In this document: in pieces, positions 40,484-49,426 of the stretch
How the letters are laid out: every line of letters begins with the position of its first letter
Numbering within the stretch: the first letter of the stretch is position 1
From: Rahnella inusitata
Lineage (GTDB): Bacteria; Pseudomonadota; Gammaproteobacteria; Enterobacterales; Enterobacteriaceae
NCBI RefSeq assembly: GCF_003263515.1
Contig: NZ_JYDE01000014.1
Location: forward strand, 62,001 to 126,000
Direction: 5' to 3'
DNA length: 64,000 nt
Position numbers and translations under genes: made by a program
Notes under the pieces: generated by a model
Told to the model about the DNA's origin: nothing
What the model saw: the letters and a program-made list of their open reading frames with translations, nothing else
The model's database searches: none

Positions 40484-42445
40484 TTAGCCAATATTGATGA
40501 TGCCGCCTTTAATCTGCGTCATCCCGCTACCCTGTACGGTGGTCATCGCACTTTTCAGTTCGGCCGTGCCGGAGCCTTCGATTTTGATCATCGTGCCGCT
40601 GATGGTGATGCCGCTTGGCGAAATCGCGATTTTGCTGGAGCCGACCTTCAGCTCGATGGACTGCGTGGATTCGATCACACAGGTTTTGTCGGTTTTAATC
40701 TTGCCGCTGCCGCCGGTCGCCGTGAGGGAGTAATTACCGTTATTCAGGCGGGTGGTGACGTTGCCGGTGACTTTCTGCTCTATATCGCCTTTATCGAGGG
40801 TGATGTGCAGAGATCCCTGTTTGAGCACCAGCGTGTCGTTGCCTTTGGTGATTTCCGTGTCGCGGTTCGCACCGATTTTGCTTTTAACGTCGCGCGTGAC
40901 CTCACTGGTGACGTCGTTTTTCACGGTCATCAGCAGGTCTTTTTGCGCGACGATTGTCAGCTTCTCTTCGCCTTTTTTATCGTTAAAACTCAGCCGATGG
41001 CCGTCTTCCATCCCACCTTTGCTGGTGCTGCGCGTAGCGAAGCCGGATTCCGTTTTTTCGTCGGGGAGAGTGAAGGGCAGTTTGTGTTGGCCGTTGTAAA
41101 CCGAGCCGGTGACCAGCGGAAAGTCAGGATTTCCCTGAATAAAACTGACCAGCACTTCACTGCCGATGCGCGGGATAAACTGAAAACCGAACTTGCTGCC
41201 GGTCCAGGGTTGCGAGACACGCACCCAGCACGAACTGTTGTTGTCATTTTTGTTTTCGGTATCCCACGGAAACTGGATTTTGATGCGGCCGTATTCGTCG
41301 GTATGAATTTCTTCAGAAGAAGGACCGACGACTTTGGCGATCAGCACGCCCACAATGTCCGGCGCAGTACGGGTACAAACCGGGCGCCATTTCACACTGT
41401 TGCGCAGTGTCTGAATTTCACAGTGGTAGCTGCTGGTGCTGCTTTCGAAATTATTGGTGGCCTCAAAGCTGAGCGCCTGAATGCGGTAACTGTCGTTGTC
41501 TGTCGGGTGGTCGGTCAGGCTGAACACTTCGCCGCAGCTGAGCCAGTGGGCGTTAACGGTGACGTCGTACAATTGGGTGTTGGCCTCAAACGCCTCCATG
41601 GCGTTCTTAGCTTTGCTGGTGATCTCTGCGCGTTCGGCGAGCGGTGTGACGTCAGTAAAGGTCAGATGGTCGACGCTGTGCGTTTTCGATGTTGAATTAT
41701 TGCTGTCGGCCACCGCCGCCGCTTTCTGCATGTTATAGCCAGTCATCGCGACTTCGCCGGGAATAAGCGACGAGCTGATAGACCAGGTTTCAATGTTGCC
41801 GGGGGTCAGAACTTGCCCCTGATGGTGCCAGGGCAGCGTGCCCGCTTTGGCCGAAGGGTGTCCGGCCGGATGATCGGCCAGTACCATCTGGTGCTGATTT
41901 TCCTGATGTTTGAAAAAGTAATAGATACCTTCTTCTTCCAGCAGGCGGCTGATGAAATCGAAATCGGACTCACGGTACTGAATACAATATTCCCGTTTCT
42001 GATAGCTATTTCGCAGCTGGAGATCCACCTGGCTGATGTTGTGCTCGCCCAGGAGTTTGCTGACCAGATCCGGCACGGTCATGTTTTGCCAGACGCGCGT
42101 CGAGCGCCCTGACTGCAACAGCGCAAAGGCGGGCTCCAGCCGGAAAAGGCATTCCGTCTGGCCGTAGGCATCTCGCTTGCGCTGAATGCGGGTCACAATC
42201 CCGTGCAGATAGCGCCGGGGCAGATTATGTATACCGTCGCCAATCTCGCAGGACACCGCTTTGCCATGTAAGGCAGCAATGCCTTTCTCATCAAGCGCCG
42301 TCACCGAGCGCAGTTCATAGCAAAAAGGCGTGGAAACCGTCTCGCTGCCGTTGAGTGACAGCAGTAAGAAATCCGAGGCAACGGCGCCGTTCCAGTGCAG
42401 GAAGTGATTTTTCTGCATCTCTTTTAGTTGTGCGGTTAATAACAT
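40484..42445 (-). CDS. vgrG: T6SS spike protein VgrG
   Basis: Two ATGs lie 6 nt apart (42451 and 42445); AAGGA is too close to the first, so I take the second (MLLTAQLKEMQKNHFLHWNG). About 653 residues. The gp27-like part holds CIQYRESDFDFISRLLEEEG and IYYFFKH, the gp5 OB-fold part holds DEYGRIKIQFPWD and WVRVSQPWTGSKFGFQFIPR, and the C-terminal beta-helix runs from about 470 with repeated Lys/Thr/Asp. It ends GMTQIKGGIINIG without an effector domain. It sits on Hcp and carries the PAAR tip. Confidence 0.95.
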   Translation of the reverse strand: MLLTAQLKEMQKNHFLHWNGAVASDFLLLSLNGSETVSTPFCYELRSVTALDEKGIAALHGKAVSCEIGDGIHNLPRRYLHGIVTRIQRKRDAYGQTECLFRLEPAFALLQSGRSTRVWQNMTVPDLVSKLLGEHNISQVDLQLRNSYQKREYCIQYRESDFDFISRLLEEEGIYYFFKHQENQHQMVLADHPAGHPSAKAGTLPWHHQGQVLTPGNIETWSISSSLIPGEVAMTGYNMQKAAAVADSNNSTSKTHSVDHLTFTDVTPLAERAEITSKAKNAMEAFEANTQLYDVTVNAHWLSCGEVFSLTDHPTDNDSYRIQALSFEATNNFESSTSSYHCEIQTLRNSVKWRPVCTRTAPDIVGVLIAKVVGPSSEEIHTDEYGRIKIQFPWDTENKNDNNSSCWVRVSQPWTGSKFGFQFIPRIGSEVLVSFIQGNPDFPLVTGSVYNGQHKLPFTLPDEKTESGFATRSTSKGGMEDGHRLSFNDKKGEEKLTIVAQKDLLMTVKNDVTSEVTRDVKSKIGANRDTEITKGNDTLVLKQGSLHITLDKGDIEQKVTGNVTTRLNNGNYSLTATGGSGKIKTDKTCVIESTQSIELKVGSSKIAISPSGITISGTMIKIEGSGTAELKSAMTTVQGSGMTQIKGGIINIG

Positions 42446-42511
42446 TCTCATCTTCCTTTTGAAGTGCTGCGTGATGGCGGAACAGTCGCGACATCGGGCA
42501 ATATTGCTGGC

Positions 42512-43450
42512 TTATGCAGGCAGCGGCAGACAAACGTGGCGCAGGGCGGTGGGGTCGCGCTGGCCGATACAAATATCCAAACCCAGCTGACCGCCACCCA
42601 GTGGCACGGGCGGGCTGCTGTCGCTGCTGATGGTGAGATGGACTGAGAAATCCAGCCCCGGCCCGACGTATTCGCCAATGTGCCCCCAGATTTCCTGATA
42701 AAACTTGCCCTGCGGCGTGAAGCGTTGCGAATGCGCCTGACTCATCGGCCCGAAGGTGACATCAAAGTTCGACTGAACTTCCCAGCGCACGCGACCAATC
42801 ATCGGCGCGGTTTCCAGGGTGTGCGTCAGGTTTCCCAGCTGACAATGTTCGGTTTCTTCAACGGTTTTCCAGCCGCCGGTGAACGGCGTGATATGCACCG
42901 GCACGCCGTAATATTGGCCGAGCCACACTTCCAGATTGACCAGCGACCGAACCGGCGATGAAAACAAATGGGCATACTTTTCGCCGCCTGAGACTGACTG
43001 CGACGTCAGTAAACCGGTCAGCGCCAGCGTTGCCTGTTGTAAGGGCTGCTGAGTTTGTGATTCGGCGAGGGCGTAAAGATGGTTTTTCTGCCATGCGAGG
43101 TAATCCAGGCAGTAAAGCCGGTGGCCAAACATATCCAGAAAGGCTTTGGCGCTGCGGTCGCCATAACGATACTGACGTCCGATCATCCATTCCGTGTAGG
43201 CCGTGGGTAATGCGCCTTGCGCACCGGTAAGCCCGTTCTGCCAGACGGTGATGCGCAGCGGATCGTCAGGATTTTCCTGCTCGATACCGGCAATCTGACC
43301 GGAGGGCGCTTCCAGAGAAAGAGGAGAGACGAGCCGCAGCTTTGCATCCAGCGTGTCAGCTGTGGTGGTGTGTTTGCCACGCAGCTTGTGCAACAACGTG
43401 CGCACCTGTTGGTAGAAACTGAACCTGCTGGTGATGCGTGTTAAATCCAT
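42512..43450 (-). CDS. tssG: T6SS baseplate wedge protein TssG
   Basis: 312 residues. Typical blocks are SRFSFYQQVRTLLHKL, LPTAYTEWMIGRQYRYGDRS, AKAFLDMFGHRLYCLDYLAW, VRSLVNLEVWLGQYYGVPVH, LETAPMIGRVRWEVQSNFDV and LGLDICIGQRD. With TssF and TssE it forms the wedge on which the sheath is built. Its start overlaps the tssF stop by 10 nt. Confidence 0.95.
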   Translation of the reverse strand: MDLTRITSRFSFYQQVRTLLHKLRGKHTTTADTLDAKLRLVSPLSLEAPSGQIAGIEQENPDDPLRITVWQNGLTGAQGALPTAYTEWMIGRQYRYGDRSAKAFLDMFGHRLYCLDYLAWQKNHLYALAESQTQQPLQQATLALTGLLTSQSVSGGEKYAHLFSSPVRSLVNLEVWLGQYYGVPVHITPFTGGWKTVEETEHCQLGNLTHTLETAPMIGRVRWEVQSNFDVTFGPMSQAHSQRFTPQGKFYQEIWGHIGEYVGPGLDFSVHLTISSDSSPPVPLGGGQLGLDICIGQRDPTALRHVCLPLPA

Positions 43451-45237
43451 GACAGTTTCCCTGCCCGCACCGGCCAGATCCGGCGTGTGTGTTCTTCATT
43501 TTCAATCAACGTTGTGACGCGGGTGAAGCTATTGACCGGTGCATACAGCCCGAGAAAGTGATCCAGAAAACAACACAGCAGAAAGTATTCGGGTTCGTTC
43601 AATGCGTCATGGGCAAATGTCAGCGTCAGCGCGATACCGCGCGCCATCGTCTGCGGATCGCTGGCCACCAGACGCGTAGTGATCGGCTGCACGTCAAGAT
43701 GCAGGATCATGTTGATGATGCGCGTGATAGCCGGAAGATCATGAAAGTTGTACAGCATCAGCGTTTCCCGCAATACCTGTACGCCCTGAGTGCCGCTGAG
43801 CAACATGTGATTGAGGGACAGCTGGGAAATCAGACGCCAGCGGATAGCACTTTTATCGGGCGGCTGGACAGGCCGCGTCGGACGGTTGAGGGCGCTGATT
43901 TTCAAGTCTGCCAGCGGCAAATCTGAGTCAAAATCGCCGTCCGGATGACCGTTTTTCATCTCACACGGAATGGTCTGATTGGTACAGGTTAAGCTCAGCG
44001 TGACCATCTCGGCTTGCGGCGCAGCGGCCTGGCTATTGCGGTTGGCAAAAGCGATAAACACTTTACGTTCAGACCCGGCGGCGTTCAGGGTTTCGCGCTG
44101 AAAACTCTGCCAGTAAATGCCTGCATCACCCTCAATGCGCGAGTGGTCGATACCAAACAGCGGCTGGACGGGCACCATCGTCCTGTCCTTATCTTCGCCG
44201 CCCTGAATAAAGACATGGTTAATCGCCCAGACGTCAATCTGTTGCTGGCGACGGATATCAGGAATGACCGGGTATTCAGCAGTGTTTTCCGTCAGCGTGA
44301 TCGGTTCTGCACGCTGGGCAAACAGGTTGATGGCTGGCGTGCAGTTAAGGCGGAAAAAGGAAGTGTCGATAATCTTCGCCAGCTTTTCCAGATGATGATT
44401 CAGATGCGTGCGGTTAAATACCACTTCAAAACTGAACACAGAATTGGCGGCGGCGTGAAAAGTCTCCGGCAGGCGGATATCCAGAAAATAGAACTTCTGC
44501 GGGAAGAAAAAATAATCCTGTAGAAGCGCATGAATCGGCGCCACACGGGGATCCTGCCCCAGCAGGCCCTCTTCGTGACTAAAACCTGCCGGGGTTACCG
44601 CCGTACTTTTCAACGGATAAGATGCGTCGCCCTGATGAACACTCAGCTGGTTAATTTCAGAGCACAGCAGGGTATAGAGAATGTTGACCGCGTTACCCGG
44701 ACCATGCAAAAACAACCGCAGGGATTCGCCCGCCACCGTCGCACCGGACCACACCTGAAAACTAAGGTGCAGATGCCAGCTAAGATCTTCCTCGTCAAAA
44801 TGCAAACGGGTCTGATCCACCGACAGTGGCAACAGAACCACGGGGTACACGGTCTGAAACTGGCACGCCGCGTCCTTGATGTGCCGGGTAAACAGCGAGG
44901 CACCGGCGGCGATGGTGTTTTTATCGGTAATACCGCTGGTCAGCCGGTGGGGTTCAATGGAGACGATGCACGTAGAGGGCATCACCCGTAAAAACTGCGG
45001 GGCAATGGTGGTGAGCAGCGCTTCAGTGAGCTCCGGCATATCGTCATCCAGGCGCTGATGGATACGCGATGTTAATAACGCAAAAGATTCAATGATGCGT
45101 TCAACGTGCGGATCTTCGGATTCGCCTTCGATCATGCCCAGACGGCGGGCAATCTTAGGGAAACGGCTGGCAAAGGCTATGCCATGCTGTTTCAAAAAGG
45201 CCAGCTCTTTCTGGTAATACGACAGCAGCTTATTCAT
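43441..45237 (-). CDS. tssF: T6SS baseplate wedge protein TssF
   Basis: The ATG at 45237 gives MNKLLSYYQKELAFLKQHGI, the usual opening; further upstream codons belong to tssE. The 598-residue protein has FASRFPKIARRLGMIEGESE, DPHVERIIESFALLTSRIHQ, LDDDMPELTEALLTTIAPQF and SRIEGDAGIYWQSFQRET, as in the VasA/TssF family. TssF is the larger wedge subunit. It overlaps tssE by 8 nt and tssG by 10 nt, so the three are translationally coupled. Confidence 0.95.
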   Translation of the reverse strand: MNKLLSYYQKELAFLKQHGIAFASRFPKIARRLGMIEGESEDPHVERIIESFALLTSRIHQRLDDDMPELTEALLTTIAPQFLRVMPSTCIVSIEPHRLTSGITDKNTIAAGASLFTRHIKDAACQFQTVYPVVLLPLSVDQTRLHFDEEDLSWHLHLSFQVWSGATVAGESLRLFLHGPGNAVNILYTLLCSEINQLSVHQGDASYPLKSTAVTPAGFSHEEGLLGQDPRVAPIHALLQDYFFFPQKFYFLDIRLPETFHAAANSVFSFEVVFNRTHLNHHLEKLAKIIDTSFFRLNCTPAINLFAQRAEPITLTENTAEYPVIPDIRRQQQIDVWAINHVFIQGGEDKDRTMVPVQPLFGIDHSRIEGDAGIYWQSFQRETLNAAGSERKVFIAFANRNSQAAAPQAEMVTLSLTCTNQTIPCEMKNGHPDGDFDSDLPLADLKISALNRPTRPVQPPDKSAIRWRLISQLSLNHMLLSGTQGVQVLRETLMLYNFHDLPAITRIINMILHLDVQPITTRLVASDPQTMARGIALTLTFAHDALNEPEYFLLCCFLDHFLGLYAPVNSFTRVTTLIENEEHTRRIWPVRAGKLSWI

Positions 45238-45646
45238 CGAAATAAAACTTACCGGTACAGTCATCCCACACCAGGTCAAATTTCACCGGCAATGTGTTGT
45301 GCAAAGCATTTATTTCAAAAATGACGTGAGAGGGATTATTTGTTTTAGTGATGATCGTCACGCCGGATAAACGTGGTTCGAAGCGCTGAAATGTATTTTT
45401 AATACGTTCTTCGATGATTGTTTTTCGTCTGTCTGTGTCATGAATTTGTGAAACCGATTCATTGATACCGTAATTTAAAATCGACGCATTCACTAACGGC
45501 AGGGTTTCAAGATATGCAAAACTCGAACGTGAAGAAAAAAGCATCTTAAGCTCATCGAGCAACCAGGTGCTTTTGTCTTCATTCCGGTAATTATCCTTTT
45601 CTACGTAAGGCGTATTATCACTCAGGCGAAGTAATAAGGATGGCAT
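45230..45646 (-). CDS. tssE: T6SS baseplate protein TssE (gp25-like)
   Basis: 138 residues of the T4 gp25 lysozyme-like family, which lacks enzyme activity. LNYGINESVSQIHDTDRRKT and IEERIKNTFQRFEPRLSGVT show the motif; the core EPR triad is present as Glu-Pro-Arg in FEPRL. The end (LPVKFDLVWDDCTGKFYFDE) is the small beta domain. It starts assembly of the sheath on the wedge. Confidence 0.93.
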   Translation of the reverse strand: MPSLLLRLSDNTPYVEKDNYRNEDKSTWLLDELKMLFSSRSSFAYLETLPLVNASILNYGINESVSQIHDTDRRKTIIEERIKNTFQRFEPRLSGVTIITKTNNPSHVIFEINALHNTLPVKFDLVWDDCTGKFYFDE

Positions 45647-45701
45647 GGTAATATCTCTTTACAGTAAAGCAGTGCAAATGCACTGCTTTATTTTTCTAAG
45701 G

Positions 45702-46184
45702 TTATACGAGCGCTTTTTTAGGAATGTCGTATTTGATTGGTCCAATTTGATCCAGCGCAGTTTCGTCGGCATTTGGTGCATAGAAGGTGACTTCCACTGC
45801 GCCTTCAAAACTGAAGGACATATTCAAAAACAGCTGATCACGTTTTTCGAAGTTCATCGTGCTGATTTTACAGTTATGGTAAACAGTGCGTTGACATTCA
45901 TAATCTTCTTTGTAGTGGTCAGAACTACGATGAACGATTGTGATCGTGAGATCTTTATAGCCACGTTGTAAATATTTCTCGTACAGGTTGCTGGTTTCTT
46001 TCGTTACCTGAAGAGAGATATGACAGCTGTCAAACATCGCGCCGTCCTGACCTGAATAAGTCGATAAACCGGAAGGAGCAAAACCTTCCATCCATTCTTT
46101 ATACCCGGCCTCTTCAGATGACCCTTTAACAGCTTTACCGTCGATACTGATTTGTACGAACTGACACTCTTGGAGCTTTGCCAT
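45702..46184 (-). CDS. hcp: T6SS inner tube protein Hcp
   Basis: 160 residues: MAKLQECQFVQISIDGKAVK, GSSEEAGYKEWMEGFAPSGL, then HISLQVTKETSNLYEKYLQR and GYKDLTITIVHRSS, as in the Hcp1 family. Hcp hexamers stack into the tube that the sheath expels and can carry small effectors in the lumen. The protein has no C-terminal fusion. It lies between tssC and tssE, in the same orientation, with 34 and 55 nt gaps. Confidence 0.96.
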   Translation of the reverse strand: MAKLQECQFVQISIDGKAVKGSSEEAGYKEWMEGFAPSGLSTYSGQDGAMFDSCHISLQVTKETSNLYEKYLQRGYKDLTITIVHRSSDHYKEDYECQRTVYHNCKISTMNFEKRDQLFLNMSFSFEGAVEVTFYAPNADETALDQIGPIKYDIPKKALV

Positions 46185-46218
46185 TTTTTATTTCCTTACT
46201 GTTGTTTATTAATAATAA

Positions 46219-47700
46219 TTAATTACTGGCTGTGCCAGGTAAATCGGCGACGAGTCGTAACGACATGCTCAGTCCTTCCAATTGGAAGTGAGGCTTTAAA
46301 TACGCAATCGCACGATACATACCAGGGCAACCAGGTACTTCTACAACTTCAACACTGGCTTCGCGCAGGGGGTAACGGGCTTTGGTTTCAGGGCCCGCGT
46401 TATCTGAAGCCACCACGTATCGCATGATCCATTTTTGTAAATAGTTTTCGCAGTCGGTGCGTGACATAAAGCTACCGACTTTGTCGCGTGCGATAGATTT
46501 CAGGTAATGAGCAAAGCGCGAAGTCGCGAGCAGATACTGTAACTGGCTTGACAGACGTGCGTTGGCGTTGGCCTGATCAGACTTATAAAGGCGTGGTTTA
46601 TTAACAGATTGCACAGCAAAGAAAGCCGCATAATCCGTGCCTTTACAGTGAACCAGTGGAATAAAACCGAGTTCAGAAAGCTCTTTCTCACGGCGATCGG
46701 AAATGGTGACTTGCGTCGGGCATTGCATCAGGCGCTCACCGCTTTCGGAGACGTAGTTATACGCCGGCAGGGCTTTAACCAGACCACCACCTTCTACACC
46801 ACGAATCGTTGCACACCAGCCGGTTTCTTCGAAGGAATCAACAATACGACCCGCCAGTTCAAAGGCGGAGTTGATCCACAGGTAATCAGAGCCGACTTCA
46901 TTTTCCCGAATTGTTTCTTCAAAACCGAAAGTTTCAACTGCAATAGTTTTGGCCCCGTAAGGCATACGGCCAAGCACCCTTGGCAGGGTCAGACCGACAT
47001 AGCGGCTGTCTTCCGTCTGGCGGAATGAGCGCCAGCGGGCGTAATCGGTGGTCTCGAACATTTTCGCCATATCTCGCGGGCGAGGCATGTCGGCAAAATC
47101 ACTCATCGACAGCATGCCGGGGGCGATAGCGCTCAGGAAAGGTGCATGGGCCGCCGCCGCAACATGGGAGATTTGTTCCAGTAAATCAATATCCTGTGGA
47201 GTATTATCGAACTGGAAGTCCCCGACAAAAACAGAGAAAGGCACGCCACCAAAAGTACCGTATTCACTTTCGTAAACGGTTTTGAAAAGCATCGACTGGT
47301 CGAAATCCGACGCTGATTTAAAGTCTTTGATTAATTCCTGTTTGGTGCATTGCAGTAAACGAATCTGAGTATTTTCAGTCACACTCGATGCAACCAGCTT
47401 TTGCAGACCACGCCACGAGGATTCCCTTTTTTGGAATTCAGGTGCATGCATGATCAGGCTAACCTGACTGGAAAGCAGTTCATCAATGGCATGAATGCGA
47501 TTCTCGATACTGCCAATCAGATCGCTTGATACAACCATTGCGCCAGAAACAACTTCCGCAAGAAAGTTATTCAGCTGCGATTTCATACGGTCACGATCGG
47601 ATTCCCGACGAATTGCCTGAGTGTTATCAATGATTTTATCGAGATAATCTTCGCTCAGCGCTTGTCCGGCGGGAGCATTCAGAGTTTGTTCAACACTCAT
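46219..47700 (-). CDS. tssC: T6SS sheath large subunit TssC (VipB)
   Basis: 493 residues. Conserved parts are SEDYLDKIIDNTQAIR, PEFQKRESSWRGLQKLVASS, ESEYGTFGGVPFSVFVGDFQ, FAHYLKSIARDKVGSFMSRT and QKWIMRYV. TssC pairs with TssB to make the contractile sheath; its N-terminus is recognised by ClpV. The start overlaps the tssB stop by 4 nt. Confidence 0.96.
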   Translation of the reverse strand: MSVEQTLNAPAGQALSEDYLDKIIDNTQAIRRESDRDRMKSQLNNFLAEVVSGAMVVSSDLIGSIENRIHAIDELLSSQVSLIMHAPEFQKRESSWRGLQKLVASSVTENTQIRLLQCTKQELIKDFKSASDFDQSMLFKTVYESEYGTFGGVPFSVFVGDFQFDNTPQDIDLLEQISHVAAAAHAPFLSAIAPGMLSMSDFADMPRPRDMAKMFETTDYARWRSFRQTEDSRYVGLTLPRVLGRMPYGAKTIAVETFGFEETIRENEVGSDYLWINSAFELAGRIVDSFEETGWCATIRGVEGGGLVKALPAYNYVSESGERLMQCPTQVTISDRREKELSELGFIPLVHCKGTDYAAFFAVQSVNKPRLYKSDQANANARLSSQLQYLLATSRFAHYLKSIARDKVGSFMSRTDCENYLQKWIMRYVVASDNAGPETKARYPLREASVEVVEVPGCPGMYRAIAYLKPHFQLEGLSMSLRLVADLPGTASN

Positions 47701-48185
47701 TCTTCGTCTCCCTGGTTTTTGGTTACGCTGGAAGACGCTAAGTTTTGCTGCTGCAATAACTCTGAAAGCTGTTCTTTCAGGCGTTCGTTACTGGCGGCAC
47801 GGTTACGTAGATCGCAAAGTTGTTCGCGCAGCTCAATCAGCTTGCGCAGAGGCTCCACCTGACGGGCAATATTGTCCGGTGAGAAATCTTCCATCGTGTT
47901 GAAGGTCAGTGAAACCGCCAGATTTCCTTCCTTTTCCGGTAATGTGCTTTCAACCAGAAACTCAGCCTGTGGCTGCATTGAAGACATGATCCCGCTGAAA
48001 TTGTCTTTATCGATGTTGAGGAATTTTCGCTCACGCAGGCTATCTTCACTTTGTGTGAAGTCGCCCATGACACCGATAACAAGAGGTAATTCTTTTACCG
48101 TTTGAGCATCCCCAATTTCCACGTCATAGGTGATTTGTACGCGGGGAGGTCTGTTTTTATCTAATTTATGCTGTGTATTACTCAT
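47697..48185 (-). CDS. tssB: T6SS sheath small subunit TssB (VipA)
   Basis: I take the ATG at 48185 (MSNTQHKLDKNRPPRVQITY); an ATG 15 nt upstream has no ribosome-binding site. The 162-residue protein has DVEIGDAQTVKELPLVIGVM, GDFTQSEDSLRERKFLNIDK and FNTMEDFSPDNIARQVEPLR, as in VipA/TssB. The last 30 residues are Gln/Ser-rich. It is the first gene of the T6SS operon, so the promoter should lie in the AT-rich DNA to its right. Confidence 0.95.
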   Translation of the reverse strand: MSNTQHKLDKNRPPRVQITYDVEIGDAQTVKELPLVIGVMGDFTQSEDSLRERKFLNIDKDNFSGIMSSMQPQAEFLVESTLPEKEGNLAVSLTFNTMEDFSPDNIARQVEPLRKLIELREQLCDLRNRAASNERLKEQLSELLQQQNLASSSVTKNQGDEE

Positions 48186-48723
48186 AGATTTATCCGGCAT
48201 TATTTGGGTAGTATGATGAGTTAATTTTTAAGCGTAATTTACGAGCGAATAAATTTACTATCTTAAAAGCCGTGATTTTCACAAAAAACTTTAGATGATA
48301 ATATTTTTTATTTCGCCAAATAAAATATAATACTTTATTTTTTGTCGTCGGCCTTGAGATTAGTACGCTATTTATCCACTCGTCGATAATGAAAACTAAT
48401 CACCAAAGTAATATGGTTGCGTTATCGGGAGTGCTCAGTGAGGAGCAAAGGCTACCATAAAATGATTTTCAATCTAGTTTTTTTTGTTTTTTGTTGTGTC
48501 CAGTATCGGACTGTTGTTATTAAGTTAATGGATAATATTGATGGCTAATTGAATCATGTATTGATAGGTTGAATATGAATTAAGGGTTAAGTTTGTTTTC
48601 TAAATAACTTAATAAAAACTAATGTTTTGATTGCCTGCCATTATCAAAAAGAGGCGAGAAGGAAATAGCGAATTAGTAAATGTATTAATTTACATCATAG
48701 AAACTCTCCTATTATTGAAAATA
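48186..48723. promoter_or_regulatory. AT-rich leader and promoter region of the T6SS operon
   Basis: No gene is visible. The DNA is strikingly AT-rich with A and T tracts (48281-48345, 48475-48620), unlike the flanking genes. Such DNA upstream of T6SS clusters is often bound by H-NS. The operon's only likely promoter lies here, reading left. I see no clear sigma-54 element or activator palindrome. Confidence 0.5.
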
Positions 48724-48749
48724 AAAAAGCCGCATTCCTGCGGCTTTTT
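48724..48749. terminator. Bidirectional terminator right of the T6SS leader
   Basis: AAAAAGCCGCA, loop TTCC and TGCGGCTTTTT form an 11-bp stem including A-run and T-run. It closes the TenA-BtpA operon, which reads left, and protects the T6SS leader from read-through. Confidence 0.92.
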
Positions 48750-48781
48750 GCATCGGTTTTTGTCAAAAACCAACAGATCTT

Positions 48782-49426
48782 CTACGTTTTATACGCTGCG
48801 CTGTGAAAGTCAATTTCCCATTGCAGTACGTGGCCGTAAAGCACTGACAGCGAGGTCTGTTCACCCGGTGTCAGTTCCTCTGCACAGCGGTCCAGTTCCG
48901 CTTTTAGCCAGCACGCCTGCTGATAGAATTCGTCTTCTGCGTGCATTTCTATCCATCGGCGTATGTCCTGGTCGCGCTGACTTTTTTCGCTCACCCGACG
49001 GCACCAGGCGTAATACATCCACTCTGCGCCAAACATCAGCGTGATGATTTCGGCATAGCTGCCGAGTTGTGCCACCTTCAGCATGTTGTCGCTAAAATTT
49101 CTGACGCCGGGAAGACAGTCCGGATAGTCCGCCGGATTGACCTGCCGCTTCGCCAGTACGTCTTCAAACCAGGCGATCTGTGTATCCACCAGTGCATTCA
49201 GCACGCCTATCAGCCAGCGTTGTTGCTGGATAGCCGGTGCCTTGCTGACAGCCAGCGCAAAAATGGCAATCGCCGTCGCGACGAACTGGCCTTCAAAGAC
49301 CAGATAGCGATTAAATACATCGGCTGGCAACGTATCGCGCTCAATGTCGCAGACAAACGGATGCTGCTGCATCCTTTGCCAGACATCCTGATGCTCGCGC
49401 AAAAGCCGGTCGGTGAACGCTTCCAT
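48782..49426 (-). CDS. TenA/THI-4 family protein
   Basis: The ATG at 49426 (MEAFTDRLLREHQDVWQRMQ) follows GGAGGCGGAG and overlaps the BtpA-family stop (TGATG). The 214-residue protein has the TenA all-helix plan: HPFVCDIERDTLPADVFNRY, MLKVAQLGSYAEIITLMFGA, WMYYAW, LQWEIDFHSAAYK. B. subtilis TenA uses Asp44, Cys135 and Glu205 to hydrolyse aminopyrimidine for thiamin salvage. Here the Cys place in the (P-C-x-W) block reads GAEW and the Asp place reads FEGQ, while the C-terminal Glu remains. So it is not a classical TenA and may be of the Glu-type or have another substrate. It forms an operon with the BtpA-family gene. Confidence 0.82.
   Translation of the reverse strand: MEAFTDRLLREHQDVWQRMQQHPFVCDIERDTLPADVFNRYLVFEGQFVATAIAIFALAVSKAPAIQQQRWLIGVLNALVDTQIAWFEDVLAKRQVNPADYPDCLPGVRNFSDNMLKVAQLGSYAEIITLMFGAEWMYYAWCRRVSEKSQRDQDIRRWIEMHAEDEFYQQACWLKAELDRCAEELTPGEQTSLSVLYGHVLQWEIDFHSAAYKT

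Noticed and set aside
40169-41695. 508-codon open frame on the plus strand inside vgrG
   Set aside because: It is antisense to a clear vgrG gene, has no domain, and reflects the high GC and codon bias of the true strand.
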